From Forficula auricularia (lineage: Eukaryota; Arthropoda; Insecta; Dermaptera; Forficulidae), in contig JALMQS010000070.1 in the NCBI GenBank assembly GCA_024734495.1, positions 16,244,306-16,308,305 on the forward strand: a DNA stretch of 64,000 nucleotides, read 5' to 3'. Made by a program: the position numbers and the translations under genes. The notes beneath the pieces were generated by a model. It was not told where the DNA came from. It did not search any database and saw nothing but the letters and a program-made list of their open reading frames with translations. Positions 30,306 through 40,590 of this stretch are shown here, piece by piece. The stretch's first letter is position 1. The number at the start of each line of letters is the position of its first letter.

Positions 30306-30824
30306 GTTTTCCTAATTAACTTGGTGTTTACATAGTTACCTTGTTGATTTCATATTTAATTAGCTATTTTCATATTTAATTAGCTATTTTCATACTTAAC
30401 CATGGTTCAAATACTTAACCATGGTTCAAATACTTAACCATGGTTCAAATACTTAACCATGATTCAAATGCTTAACCACTGTTCAAATGCTTAGCCACTG
30501 TTCAAATACTTAACCACTGTTCAAATACTTAACCACTGTTCAAATACTTAACCGCTGTTCAAATACTTAACCACTGTTCAAATACTTAACCAAGGTTCAA
30601 ATACTTAACCCGGGTTCGAATACTTAACTACGGTTTAAATACTTAGCTTTCAGTTTTCCTAATTAACTCGCTGTTTACATACTTACCTTGTTGATTTCAT
30701 ATTTAATTAGCTGTTTTCATACTCAACTCACGGTTTAAATACTTAACTATCCATTTTCCTACTTACCTCTTCGTTTTCATATTTAACATTCCGTTTAAAC
30801 ACTCAAATTCCCGTTCTCATTCAT
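30306..30824. repeat. minisatellite, 19-bp core units with degenerate flanks
   Basis: From 30395 to 30641 there are 13 consecutive 19-bp units with no indel, framework CTTAACC-NNNN-TTCAAATA. The four variable bases run ATGG (three times), ATGA, ACTG (four times), GCTG, ACTG, AAGG, CGGG, ACGG. Either side (30306-30394 and 30650-30824) holds diverged 18-20-bp relatives such as TTTTCATACTTAACCATGG and GTTTACATACTTACC. Confidence 0.92.
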
Positions 30825-31161
30825 TTCAAAAAAAGGAGGAGGTTCTCAATTCGACTGATTTTTTTTTTTTTGTATCTATGTTATTCGATTTCTTCGCCAA
30901 TTGTGAACCGATTTTGATGATTTTTTTGCATTGGGTTCAGTATAGTTTCCTATTGGTACCATATTAATTTTTTCAGTTCTGATATGATATGATATGATCA
31001 ATGACAAAATAGCGGAAATCTCCAATTCCTATGAGCATATAATCGAAATTATAATAAAAAATATTTTATAAAAAAACAATCTTAAAACGTTCATTTAAAA
31101 CCCGCTAACGTTTCGAGATAATTCCTATATTTAAAAATTGAATTTTATTATCATTTCGTGA

Positions 31162-31401
31162 AATTAGATTGGATGAGGATGAGGAGGAGGAAGGGATGGA
31201 GAAACCAATCGACTTGATTGGGGAATAATGGAATTAAAATAATTATCGGAAAAGAGGTTTTTTTATCTAATTAGATTTTTCCTCTTATTAAAAACAAGGA
31301 CTAAAGATGAATAAGGACACTCGATGGTGGAGAAGCAATCTCCGGAATCGAAGCTAAAATACAAGGTATACATTAATTAATGTAAAATAATTGGTTTAAT
31401 A
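31162..31401 (+). mobile_element. 240-bp retroposon with 10-bp target duplication
   Basis: Inserted within the composite: CATTTCGTGA flanks it on both sides (31152-31161 and 31402-31411), and the uninterrupted paralogue at about 19617-19640 shows a single site. Its 3' part matches 38079-38286 and three tandem copies at 42856-43477, including AAAAACAAGGACTAAA and a GGAGA/TCTCC hairpin (31329-31343). No protein is encoded. Ends in AATAC rather than poly(A) here. Confidence 0.82.
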
Positions 31402-31936
31402 CATTTCGTGATTCATTCACACGAATCTTTCTCTTACGAGATTCATGCAAGCAAGGTATTATCTTAAGTCTCACTATTGTCAACATCAACAAAAAGAGAA
31501 AAATAAAAGTAATTTTTAGAAAAAAAAATAAAACCGACTTCAAAAAAATTAAATGTAACAAATAAAATAATAGGACGAACTCAAAAATAAAATAAAATGC
31601 GCTAAAAGGTATAAAATAATTATCTAATTTAGTTACAACTAAACGGCGAAAGTATTACATGAAATTACTTTTTGAAGTCGGTGCTAAACATAAACATTTT
31701 ATGAATCGCACTCAACGGATCATACCTAGTATGTTTGGCGGGTAACGAAAACAACATCGCGTAAGCTCGATTTTATGCATTCTTTAGCACCGACTTCAAA
31801 AAGTGATTTCATGTAAAAATTTCCTCGTTTAGTTGTAACTAAATTAGATAATTATTTTATACCATTTAGTGCATTTTATTTTATTTTTGAGTTCCTATTA
31901 TTTTATTTGTTGGATTTAATTTTTTTGAAGTGAGTT

Positions 31937-32108
31937 TTTTTTTTTGGCTTTTCAGCCCTTCTAGCCATCAGCCAATTTACGATACTATGATTTAATCATG
32001 ACTTCTATCTAGGCATCAGATTTTTAGCCGGTTGTCTCGAGTCGGACTCGAACCCGAGTCCACTTGATTAGAAGGCTTGTACGCTAACCGCTGACTTGAC
32101 TCGACCCC
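31937..32108 (-). mobile_element. tRNA-derived SINE
   Basis: Minus strand: the head GGGGTCGAGTCAAGTCAGCG contains a pol III A box, and GGTTCGAGTCCGACTCGAG contains a B box. The body ends TAGTATCGTAAATTGG, GATGGCTAGAAGGGCTGAAA, then an A tail. Same family as 42126-42315 and 42472-42655. Its A tail abuts the composite element. Confidence 0.85.
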
Positions 32109-32121
32109 GAATGCTAGAGTT

Positions 32122-33184
32122 ATTTGCTATGGATCGGGAATATGGGGATGGTTAAAGAAAGCTTTATTATAAAAGAAACAAAATTAAGAAATAAAAACAA
32201 CTGGTAATTTTATTGGACAATTTATTTATTACTTTGACTCTTGAAACTGAAATCGACTCTATCTATCCTCAGTTCTACAACCTTCAAAACCATGTGCGTT
32301 TTTAATAGAAATGAAAGCAGCAAACCTCACTGTTTTCTTTGTGCCTCCCCATTCAATTCCAGAGGATGCATACAACCCGACTGGGATTATATTGACTGTA
32401 AGTAAAACCTTTGTTTGAAACATGTCAATGACATTTCGCCATAAAATAAGAAATTCTAGAATTCTTTCAGATTTTTTATACGAATAAAATTGGAGATCTG
32501 GCAGGGAATCAAATTCGGATTTGTCCGGCCATCTTACCTCTAGCTACCTTATAGCTATCTTATACTAATCTATTAATGTGTTCCTTCCAGAGATCGAGGC
32601 ATCACTGTCATATCTAAATCAAACTCAATGTCAGATATGATTAGTGTACGAGTTAATTCATCATGTATCCATTAAAAAATTCATTTTATATTCGAACCCT
32701 TCCTGCTACGGCTGCTATGATAGTCTGGTGTGACCCTACTTATACTTTTTCCTATTTTTACTGTAGATAAAGTAGGAATATATTAATCCAAAAGTAGAAA
32801 TGGAAATAAAAAAGTAAAATTTAATAATCGAAGATATTTTTTGAATCTTAGGAGATAAAAATAAAAACACCAAAATTTAATCAGTATTTTTTTTTTGAAA
32901 TATAAACATTTTGAAATCAAAACAAACCAACTTTCTACTGCTTAGTATTCTTGAGTTAGTTTGAGTATCTTAATTATAAAATACACAAATAAATCATAAT
33001 TGAGAATGAGTTTTAATCACGTTTCAGACATCTCTAAACTAGAACCCTCCCAAGTGTACAGAATAATAGTTTGCGCACTACTGATCAGGATGAGGATTTG
33101 AGGATACTGATAGAGCCTTAAGTCTTATTCAACTTTTATTTTTGATGATCGTTGACGCCTTTCAATATTTTATTTCCACTTATC
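32122..33184. other. unassigned stretch
   Basis: About 32280-32760 is of mixed composition and not repeated in the window; no convincing frame. A small hairpin TCATATCTAAATC/TCAGATATGATTAG lies near 32608-32645. Confidence 0.4.
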
Positions 33185-33214
33185 TTATATTTTCCCTTTC
33201 ATTTTTTTGGGTGT

Positions 33215-33295
33215 CACCTAAAATCCCGACACCCCAAATTCCCGACACCCCAAAATCCCGACGCCCCAAATTCCTGACAGCCAAAATCGCCAAGC
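33215..33295. repeat. minisatellite, 15-16-bp units
   Basis: About 4.5 copies of AAATCCCGACACCCC, alternating AAATTC and AAAATC starts, in an otherwise AT-rich region. The open frame across it is incidental. Confidence 0.8.
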
Positions 33296-33299
33296 CAAT

Positions 33300-33966
33300 A
33301 TGTGAAATTCAGGCTCAATTATGATTTTTACTTTACCATAACTTGTATGGTCAAGTATTGTCAAAATTTGGATACGGCACCTAGAACAAAACAGGAGTGT
33401 ACTTTCCTATCACGCCAAAAAATATTTCATCGACTTCTTAGCAACAAAAACTCTGACTATATATAAATTACACCTTATTTGATGTGTTCATTTTTTCTTT
33501 CCTCACTACCTCTGTGTTACCTTCCATTACATTCAAGTAAAACTTTATTTTCCTAAAAAAAAAATCTGTAAATTAGAGATAAGGTGGTTTGTATCACTTC
33601 ACCATTTTGGAAGGGTTTATAAATTTAATTTTTAAGAGAGATATAAAAATAGATATTATATTCAAACTCTGATTATAATATACTATTAGAATAAATTAAA
33701 ATTTCTTGAAAAATAAAACTTTATTTTATTAAAATAATCCCAAAATTAGAGGTAAGGGGGGACCCTTTGTATCAGTTCACCATTTTTGGAGGGGCTCATA
33801 AATTTAATTTTGAAGAGAGATATAAAAATAAATATTATACCCGAGATCTGTATATAATATCTATTTATAGCTACTTAGGACACTCGCCAACGGTGTATAA
33901 GAAACATTATCATGTGAGACAAATGTTAGTGAGAATCCCAAGTTGTTGATGATTTTTATCAATCAC
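33300..33966. other. unassigned stretch with repeat scraps
   Basis: GTGAAATTCAGGCTCAATT (33301) matches about 11985. 33455-33535 (TAAATTACACCTTATTTGAT, TTACCTTCCATTAC) is the right end of a hammerhead element like 37390-37674 without its ribozyme. 33590-33660 and 33745-33850 are imperfect direct repeats (TTTGTATCACTTCACCATTT and TTAAGAGAGATATAAAAATA). Confidence 0.5.
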
Positions 33967-34151
33967 TTAAGGAGGTTCGGGACTGTTTATCATTTGTATA
34001 AGAAAATTCTCAAATTTTTACCATTGAATCATCGATGCATTAACCTCATTATTAACATTTTTTTATTATAAAAGACGTTGTCACTCTGCAGAAATACAAA
34101 AGAATTTTTCGAAGATCAACAAGATAGGTACGCGGTCCCGAACTCCCTTAA
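33967..34151. mobile_element. TTAA-flanked MITE
   Basis: TTAAGGAGGTTCGGGACTG at the left and CGGTCCCGAACTCCCTTAA at the right are inverted ends with two differences. The ends include TTAA, the piggyBac target, so a piggyBac-type MITE is possible. 185 bp, non-coding. Confidence 0.7.
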
Positions 34152-35484
34152 TGTAGATTATGATAGATTCTTATCTCTCCACAATTCGCTATTACAATCT
34201 CTCTCTGTAGCACACTCTGATCAAATAAATAGTTTTCTCTTTATACTTTTTTGATGTACTATTTGTTTCTAAAATATTGTCTTCATTATTGAACAACGTG
34301 TACATTTGATATGTCACCCTCTTGCTAATGCCGATCGGCTCTTTCCCTCAATTCATTTTCTGGTTAAGAATCCCTAAGCTTTCTTCCATATTTAGCTTTT
34401 CATCTGCTAGTAATCTCCAATTATTTCGATCAGGATAAAGAAGGAGACTTAACGTCTCTTTCTGATAACCCATTGAAAAGAATTCTCTATTACTTTTTGC
34501 TCCAAAGAGTTCATATAGAATTTACGCCGCCCTGGCAACCAAATAGCTATTTATAACGAGATGTCTCTTAAAAGGAAATATAATAGTCTATGTTATTTTC
34601 GAATGGAACCCCTTTAAAGAAGGATCCTAAAATCTTGGGTTTATCGTCTAACAAAGAAAAAATAAAACCAAAAAAATAGAGCCAAGGTAGAGGAAAAACA
34701 TTCCAAGATTATTACTAATGATAATATCTGGTCTTTAATAATATAACAAAAACTTTGTCTTGAATATTCTTCTAAAGTAATCATAATAAGAGAAGATATG
34801 GTGACAGGTAATAAGAAAAGTTTAGAAAGTATAATTTAGGATACATGATATGGAATACCCTTTCCTATTGATATATAATATCATAAAGAATAACGTCGGC
34901 CTTTTGAAAGAATTTTAAAATTCAATGTTTCTGACAATATAAATTTAAAAATATATACCTATAAATAATTTTTTAATATATTTATTTTGCCCAATATTAT
35001 AAGATGTATATTTAACTTAGTTTAAATATATTTTTTTTAGCAATTGGCCAAAAAGACGGATTTTACTTCTTTTTTATGAAAAGAGCACATTTCAATATCC
35101 AATTTCGAAAAGGACATATGTCTGAAAATTGAAAATGTTCTGGAATGAAAAAAAATTAATTATTTTTCTATAGTATTATGAAATTTATAAAATTTATTTT
35201 TGAGTTACATTTTGGGGGCAGTAAAATTAATACCACATTTGTGATTTGTGGCTTTTTCGTGCATAGTAGGTATAGGGAAGCTTTTAGATAACATTTATAT
35301 GGAAAAGTGTATTTGTCAAAATATCCAAATTGTGCCCTTTTCGAAATTGCGAACTCATTGAAAATTCTGATTTGAGAGCTGAAGCAGAAATATCAGGTGG
35401 TTGTGCTCTATCTTTTAATTTTTAATGAAACTACCATTATTAAATATTATTTTGATTAGTTAAATGATTAAAGTTGTTATAGGT
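34152..35484. other. AT-rich stretch without a gene
   Basis: No identified element or coding signal. Confidence 0.45.
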
Positions 35485-36348
35485 CAGTGTTTCTCAAACT
35501 TTTTTGAATGTGGAACCCTTTTCCATATGGAAGGTAAGCGTAGAACCCGACAATCTTGTGATGCGAGTTAAAGCGTTGTCATGGGAACTATTTTTTTTTT
35601 TTTGACTTTGAAATATATTTATATGAAGTGAATTAATTAATAAAAACCACTTTTTATTCTCTTATATTTTTGTATTTATACAGTCACACACTATATCTAT
35701 ATTACACACAAAACTTCTGTAAGTAAAAGAAAAAACACATTTTCGAACACATCAACTTTTTATAGGAATGATATACTGTTTTTTGTGTTTTCACAAATAC
35801 TCTGAATCAGGTCTTATTGATGAAAGTTGTAATCTCATATCCGGCTCTGCATCCAGCTTATTGTGGTACTCATTTTTGGTTAATAGGTAAGTTGAGGATC
35901 CAGACTAGCACAAATAAGTTGTAACAAATGGTAGGAGAATATAGGCTGTCTGTGCAGTGAAGAATCTGAAGTCATTTCGATTAAATTTTAATAACCCTGG
36001 TATGAAAATGAGGATGGCTTTTCACTAACAACAAAAGGATTTTTCACCTAGGAATTATTTTCCAGTTTTTTGAAATAATCATCAGGGAAATATTGTTCGA
36101 CTGATTTATTCAGACATGCCAAGTGATGGACGATTTTGGTACATTAACTGGTATCCAGATCTATACCCTCTTCTTCCAAAATGTTCTTCATAGCTGGAAA
36201 ACACTCGAGATCTCTGCGATTCATACAACTAATCTAAACAACTTTTGAATGCTAGAATTTTTTCATCTGCCATGAATTTATTTGCGGAACCCTTGGCGAG
36301 TTTTCATGGAACCCCAGGGTTCCGCGGAACACACTTTGAGAAACACTG
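35485..36348 (-). mobile_element. hAT element with worn transposase tail
   Basis: TIRs are CAGTGTTTCTCAAACTTTTT (left) and TTTGAGAAACACTG (right). The flanks TTATAGGT and TTATATAT agree at 6 of 8 positions. Length 0.86 kb, so internally deleted. Confidence 0.85.
35790..36290 (-). pseudogene. hAT (Buster/ZBED-like) transposase C-terminal remnant
   Basis: Minus-strand frames contain RRDLECFPAMKNILEEEGID, VHHLACLNKSVEQYFPDDY, NPFVVSEK, IEMTSDSSLHRQPIFSY and DAEPDMRLQLSSIRPD near the stop. These are the 'F--D-y--W--NPF', 'l---SD-slk' and 'vepDlRL-Ls-i-PDi' blocks of hAT transposases related to SCAND3/ZBED5. Stops and frame changes break it. The N-terminal BED finger and catalytic part are gone. 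Confidence 0.75.
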
Positions 36349-36391
36349 TTATATATTGAAATAAGGACTATGTTTATTATGCAGATAATTT

Positions 36392-36447
36392 ATATTTTAT
36401 TGCCAACGTTTCGTTAACTTTGTTGACTTCCTCAGGGCTCAAATAGT
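36392..36447 (-). ncRNA. hammerhead ribozyme motif, core intact
   Basis: Minus strand: CTGAGGA (36435 to 36429), extra A, stem II GTCAAC/GTTAAC with one mismatch and an AAA loop, GAAA (36412 to 36409), then ACGTT. The triplet is GUU. Stem I has GCC/GGC next to the core, then an internal loop and an AU helix. Confidence 0.72.
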
Positions 36448-36644
36448 TAACTTCCCTGCATATTTGTCATTTTTATAATTATTCTTTCTTAGTAAACATA
36501 TCAAGACAAGTCATTAACATCAATAACTTTTAAAAAAAATTTCAATCTTATTGATGTTGATGAATTAATAATTAATTAATTGCCTTAATATGTTTACTAA
36601 GAAAGAATAATTATAAAAATGACAAATGTGCAGGGAAGTTAACT

Positions 36645-36697
36645 ATTTGAGTCCTGAAGAAGTCAACAAAGTTGACGAAACGTTGGGAATACAATAT
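36645..36697 (+). ncRNA. hammerhead ribozyme motif, core intact, stem I weak
   Basis: CTGAAGA (36654-36660), extra A, perfect stem II GTCAAC/GTTGAC, GAAA (36677-36680), ACGTT with cleavage predicted after T36684. Stem I next to the core is poor (GAGTC with GGGAA). Confidence 0.65.
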
Positions 36698-36763
36698 AAA
36701 TTATCTGCATAACAAATATGGTCCTTATTTCCCTATAACAACTTTAATAATTATTACAAATCT

Positions 36764-36834
36764 CACCCTTATGCCAAAACCACAAATGTGCAAAAACTTG
36801 TTTTGAGTTATTGTTATTTGAAAATTTTCTATAG
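36764..36834 (+). repeat. fragment of the 203-425 element interior
   Basis: CCCTTATGCCAAAACCACA, TGCAAAAACTTGTTTTGAGT and GAAAATTTTCTAT align with about 280-352. No terminal repeats are present here. Confidence 0.65.
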
Positions 36835-36930
36835 GCATGAAAATATTTCCTAATATTCTTGAATACAGACCTCTAGTAGAGTCCTTTAATCACATTACTG
36901 TATCTGACATAGAAAGTGTGTCAAAACTTA

Positions 36931-37217
36931 AAGGCCGTCCATTAATTACGTCACACGAATTTCACGATTTTTAGACCTCCTCCCCCTAAGTCACATTCTC
37001 TCACATTTTCATTGAGCCCCCCTTTATTATGACGTGTGTATTATCACATTTATACCCTTTAATTTAATAATTGTAGAAACCTGACATTTAAAAAATTTTA
37101 ATTCGACTTATGTGACATCACAATTTTTAAGATTTCCGAGCCCTCTTGTCACATTTTGTAACAAATTTGAGATGCCCCTTCCCCCCTTACTGTGTGGCAT
37201 ATTATAGACAGCCCCTT
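36931..37217. mobile_element. MITE with ends AAGGCCGTCC
   Basis: AAGGCCGTCCATTAATTACG, TCACAC at the left is inverted to GTGTGGCATATTATAGACAG, CCCCTT at the right (about 28 bp, worn). The interior holds repeated 'TGTCACATTTTGTCACA'-like blocks. I recognise this terminus from many insect genomes but cannot name the superfamily with confidence. Confidence 0.7.
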
Positions 37218-37477
37218 AGATTGAAAAATAACATTAATAAAAAGGCAGAAAATTTACATATTCGAAGTTTTTCATAAGGGTGGCGATATGTACCAGTATG
37301 TCACTGATTATGAAAGTTCTCCAAGTTATTTATTTTTAATTTTAAGATATCTAAAAGTTTTGAAAAATAAATAAGATTAATTGAAAGTAGGTAATGGAAG
37401 GCAGCCCAGGGGTGTAGTGAGGGGAAAAAAATTAACTGATATCCAGATAAAGTGTAATTTATCCTTCCTCCTTTCCC

Positions 37478-37530
37478 TTCAAGCCGACGTTTTGGAGGAT
37501 TCTTCCCTACTTCTTCAGGGTTTCAAGAGG
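37478..37530 (-). ncRNA. hammerhead motif, G12 changed
   Basis: Minus strand: CTGAAGA (37518 to 37512), extra A, stem II GTAGG/CCTCC, then AAAA where GAAA is required (37493 to 37490), ACGTCGG. Predicted inactive. Confidence 0.62.
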
Positions 37531-37531
37531 T

Positions 37532-37584
37532 CAATGAAACCCTGAAGAAGGACGGAAGAATCCTCCGAAACGTCGGTTTGAAAG
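37532..37584 (+). ncRNA. hammerhead ribozyme motif, core intact
   Basis: CTGAAGA (37542-37548), extra A, stem II GGACGG/TCCTCC with one C-C mismatch, GAAA (37567-37570), ACGTC with cleavage after C37574. Stem I AAACC/GGTTT gives five pairs. Confidence 0.72.
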
Positions 37585-37674
37585 GAAAAGAGGAAGGATT
37601 CCAATAAATTACACCTTATCTGGATATGTGTTAATTTTTTCTTTCCTCCCTACCCCTGGGCTGCCTTCCATTAC

Positions 37675-38078
37675 TTTAAATTAAAAGTTCTATCAGTCCG
37701 TCTCTCTCCAGAGAAAATTTCGTGCAAATATAAACAAGATTGTTTAACGAATCAAAGTACCAATTGGATCTAACAGTTCAGTTTTCTACAATTTCCCAAA
37801 TGGATGATTCTACAAAAATACGAAAAACTTATATTTTTAAATTTTTGAATTAGCTACATCTTTCATAATCATGGCCACATAAATTTTTGTAAAATGAAAT
37901 TAAAAATTTACGGAAAATCCTTGTTCCCAAATCCCTTATTTAAAAATGCACCACACCTCTTACGATTAAATTAATTAAAAACAATTTTCAAACATTCATA
38001 ATCATTTTGCGGTCAAATTAATTACAAATGGAACAAAAATGTTTGCAATCTCTTTGAGACGAAATGACCGAAGGACGG
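37675..38078. other. AT-rich stretch without a gene
   Basis: Nothing recognised. Confidence 0.45.
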
Positions 38079-38286
38079 ATTATGGAATTGGAATAATTAT
38101 TGAAAAAGAGGTTTTTTTCTTTAATTAGTTTTTTCCTCTTATTAAAAAACAAGGACTAAAAAGATGATCAAGGACAGTCGATGGTGGAGTAGTAATCTCC
38201 GGAGTCGAAGCTCAAATACAATGTATACATTGATTCATGTAAAATAATTGGTTTAATAAAATTTATAAAAAAAAAAAAAAAAAAAA
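38079..38286 (+). mobile_element. poly(A)-tailed retroposon copy
   Basis: From GATTATGGAATTGGAATAAT through AACAAGGACTAAAAAG, the GGAGT-AGTAA-TCTCC hairpin (38185-38199) and GGTTTAATAAAATTTAT to a run of about 19 A. Same family as 31162-31401 and 42856-43477. Confidence 0.8.
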
Positions 38287-39154
38287 TTGCCATCTCTTTT
38301 TATGACCCCTAGACACTTCCTTCGGCCCTACATCTTTTTTCTCGAAACAGTCAACCAATCAAGACCTGCCAGCATACACAGGTACCTTCGAGTCCGAATC
38401 TAAGCTCCTGAAAGTTATTCCTCTTCTTTTTACGATCCAATAGTCAATTTTGACTTATGGGTATAAAAATTAGATTCTTCATCAATTGATGACTTATGGA
38501 GACTGGGATTCTCTTTTTCTCCTATTTTTTCTATCTACTCATTTTAATCAAAATCAATCAAACCTTGGAATTATACTTGATATTATTTTTAAACTCAGGC
38601 ACTGACTTGATGATTTACCTTTTCGGGACTTCATTCAAAATATAATTATCAATTATTTAGCAAAACCTCTCAGATAGGTAAACAGATGAGGTTTTAATCT
38701 GATATTGATTAAAATCTTCAAAAAATAGTCTCTTAAAAATAATTAGTTCATCCACTTGAAATTCAATTTAAAATATCCCTTCTTTAAATATATAATAATA
38801 GAGTCTAGGCAAACAAAAAATATAATTCTTTTTGGACAAAGAATAACAGAAAACTGTAAATCACAGAGTTGGTGGTTTCTTAAAAATCTTCATTCTAGTT
38901 GAGATAAATTTTAAAATAATCTGGTCTTTTCTAAATATATCAGGTAAATTTGTCAATTTTTAAGTCTGATTCAATCTAAATTAGACTAGAAAGTAATGTT
39001 TGCGCGATTGTTTTGCAAGAATCGAATGTCATTGAAAAGATACTCGTTTAAAGTGAAGAAGTTCATGTTACAAATGATTTTGAGATAAGAAAATATTATT
39101 TTCATTTTTATAACCTTTGTTTAATTTTGTCCATTTTTTTTTTTGGCAAATTTG
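38287..39154. other. unassigned stretch
   Basis: No identified repeat or coding signal. Confidence 0.45.
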
Positions 39155-39373
39155 GGCCCGGAGATGCCCCTTTCTTTTGACAAGCCAGGAGTACATGTTA
39201 AGTATCTCCTTAAGTATCCTCTCCATAGTAATTTTACTGGGGGAATTTTTCACAGAAGTGGTTTCCCATTGCCTTCCCATGAATGAATCAGATTATAGCC
39301 GCTCAAATATTTGCAGCGAGTCGGGCTTGTTAGAAGGCATGCTCTTTAACCACTCGGTCAACCTGACTCCCAT
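39155..39373 (-). mobile_element. tRNA(Leu/Ser)-like SINE
   Basis: Minus strand: GTTGACCGAGTGGTTAAAG is a good A box of the 'GGCCGAGTGGTTAAGG' type. GAGCATGCCTTCTAACAAG and CCCGACTCGCTGC follow, with the B box lost. The body contains GGGAAGGCAATGGGAAACCA, also seen at about 17690. Open frames on both strands here are incidental. Confidence 0.7.
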
Positions 39374-39744
39374 GTTAAGTATGATGGATTTTATTTCAAC
39401 CAAAATTTAATAAGATCTTAGTGGCATAGAAAACTCGTAAATATAAAATTTTGTTTTGAAATTTTAAATAATTTTTCAAAAGTAAAGCGCTCACAAAATT
39501 TGAAAACATAATAATACAAACATAAATACAAGCTCAGACATTAAAAAAACATACATATTTTTTGGATTTACGCTATTCTTAAATGTAAAGATCTGCAAAA
39601 ATGGGAATTTTTCCTGTGCAAATACCTACAATATTTTACGATTCAGCGTATGGTAAAGTGAAATTTCTCTATTGATACTGTATTAAGAGATACCTATTTT
39701 CTATTATTAAATAATATAATAATAAGTTGCCTTCCGAAAGTACA

Positions 39745-40258
39745 GATATGCTAGGTTTGTGCACGGGGTTCTCTTGTGTCGTGAGCCTGACTATCTCAGT
39801 AGGACGCTGGCCTGTGGTCCGTCAATACGGGCGCGCGCGCCGGTCTGTCCACCACATAGAAGCAGAATGATGGCGGACTCATTTGAGGTTACGGCGACCA
39901 AGGTCTGGAACTCACTGCCACTCAACCTAAGGAAGATTGGGCGTCCTGAAGCATTCGAGGAAGAACTTCGCAAGCACCTAGCTTAATATTTTATTTCTAT
40001 TTTCTGTTTTTGTATCCTATATGTTGGCATTATTATTTTTTTATTCTCCTTCTATATATATTGTATTTTTAATATTTATGTTTCATTTAATTATTATGTA
40101 CCATATGTTTTACTTTTTGAATTTTCTTGCTTTTATATTTGTTTTTCCGTTTTTGTTTTGTATTATATTAATATTTATGTAATTCAATTGGCCGAAAATT
40201 GTACATTAAAGGGGCTAGATGGCCCTACAGATACAATGTTTTTAATAAATAAATAAAT
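39745..40258 (+). pseudogene. non-LTR retrotransposon 3' end (jockey/CR1 superfamily)
   Basis: The 75-codon frame 39759-39986 reads YLSRTLACGPSIRARAPVC, then DSFEVTATKVWNSLPLNLRK and FEEELRKHLA-stop. That is the 'F-v-a---WNsLP' C-terminal signature of jockey/CR1/L2-type ORF2. A 3' UTR of about 270 bp follows and ends AATAAATAAATAATAA. The fragment is 5'-truncated before the RT and the surviving frame is intact. Confidence 0.85.
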
Positions 40259-40394
40259 AATAATGTAGAAATTTACTTTTTTTGGGAATTCCTGAGGTTT
40301 ATTTAGCCACAGAGGTGGTTGGAGTTCCTCAAAAAATCTTAAAGAAAAAATATCAAAGTCCAAAAAAAGAAGATAATTTATAGTATCTTTTTAT

Positions 40395-40445
40395 TCATAA
40401 ACCGACGTTTCGGAAGCTATTCCCTCCTTCTTCAGGGTTTCACTG
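40395..40445 (-). ncRNA. hammerhead ribozyme motif, core intact
   Basis: Minus strand: CTGAAGA (40435 to 40429), extra A, stem II GGAG/TTCC closed by G-C pairs, GAAA (40411 to 40408), ACGTC then GGTTTATGAATAAAA. Stem I AAACC/GGTTT. Triplet GUC. Confidence 0.75.
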
Positions 40446-40483
40446 ACTTTCTAAAAATAAGATAATTTATACTATGTTTTTAT

Positions 40484-40534
40484 TCATAAACCGACGTTTT
40501 GGAGGCTATTCCCTCCTTCTTCAGGGTTTCACTG
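40484..40534 (-). ncRNA. hammerhead motif, G12 changed
   Basis: Minus strand: CTGAAGA (40524 to 40518), extra A, stem II intact, AAAA instead of GAAA. Tandem copy of 40395-40445. Confidence 0.65.
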
Positions 40535-40537
40535 ACT

Positions 40538-40590
40538 TTTCAAAACCCTGAAGAAGGAGGGAATAGTCTCCAAAACGTCGGTTTATGAAT
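40538..40590 (+). ncRNA. hammerhead motif, G12 changed
   Basis: CTGAAGA (40548-40554), extra A, stem II GGAG/CTCC, AAAA (40572-40575) instead of GAAA, ACGTCGG. Shares the G12 change with the adjacent minus copy, so the inverted unit probably derives from it. Confidence 0.65.

Larger units (their letters stand above)
30283..31945 (+). mobile_element. ACCGACTTC composite, expanded by nested insertions
   Basis: The head TTTTAACCGACTTCAAAA (30283 on) is separated from its usual continuation AAAAGGAGGAGGTTCTC (30829 on) by the minisatellite array. The middle carries the same extra segment as the 19-kb copy, itself interrupted by a retroposon (31162-31401). The foldback part is at about 31525-31945. 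It abuts a SINE, and the pair is bounded by a shared direct repeat (30271-30282 and 32109-32121). Confidence 0.8.
36349..36742. mobile_element. hammerhead foldback element (GTCAAC family)
   Basis: Arms of about 150 bp run from TTGAAATAAGGACTATGTTTA to the complement AATATGGTCCTTATTTCCC, through TTATGCAGATAATTTATATT and TTAGTAAACATATCAAG. A central hairpin holds CAATCTTATTGATGTTGATG. One hammerhead lies in each arm. It starts at the end of the hAT element. No coding. Confidence 0.85.
37390..37674. mobile_element. hammerhead foldback element (CGTCGG family)
   Basis: Ends GTAATGGAAGGCAGCCCAGG and CCTGGGCTGCCTTCCATTAC (with one change) are inverted over arms of about 135 bp. The arms carry TATCCAGATAAAGTGTAATT and opposed hammerheads separated by only 24 bp. 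No coding. Confidence 0.88.

Noticed and set aside
30395..30650. CRISPR-like regular repeats
   Set aside because: Units are contiguous 19-mers without spacers, in a eukaryotic repeat landscape; a minisatellite.
39068..39410. Overlapping open frames of 70-97 codons as genes
   Set aside because: They lie on both strands of a tRNA-derived SINE and have no protein-like features.
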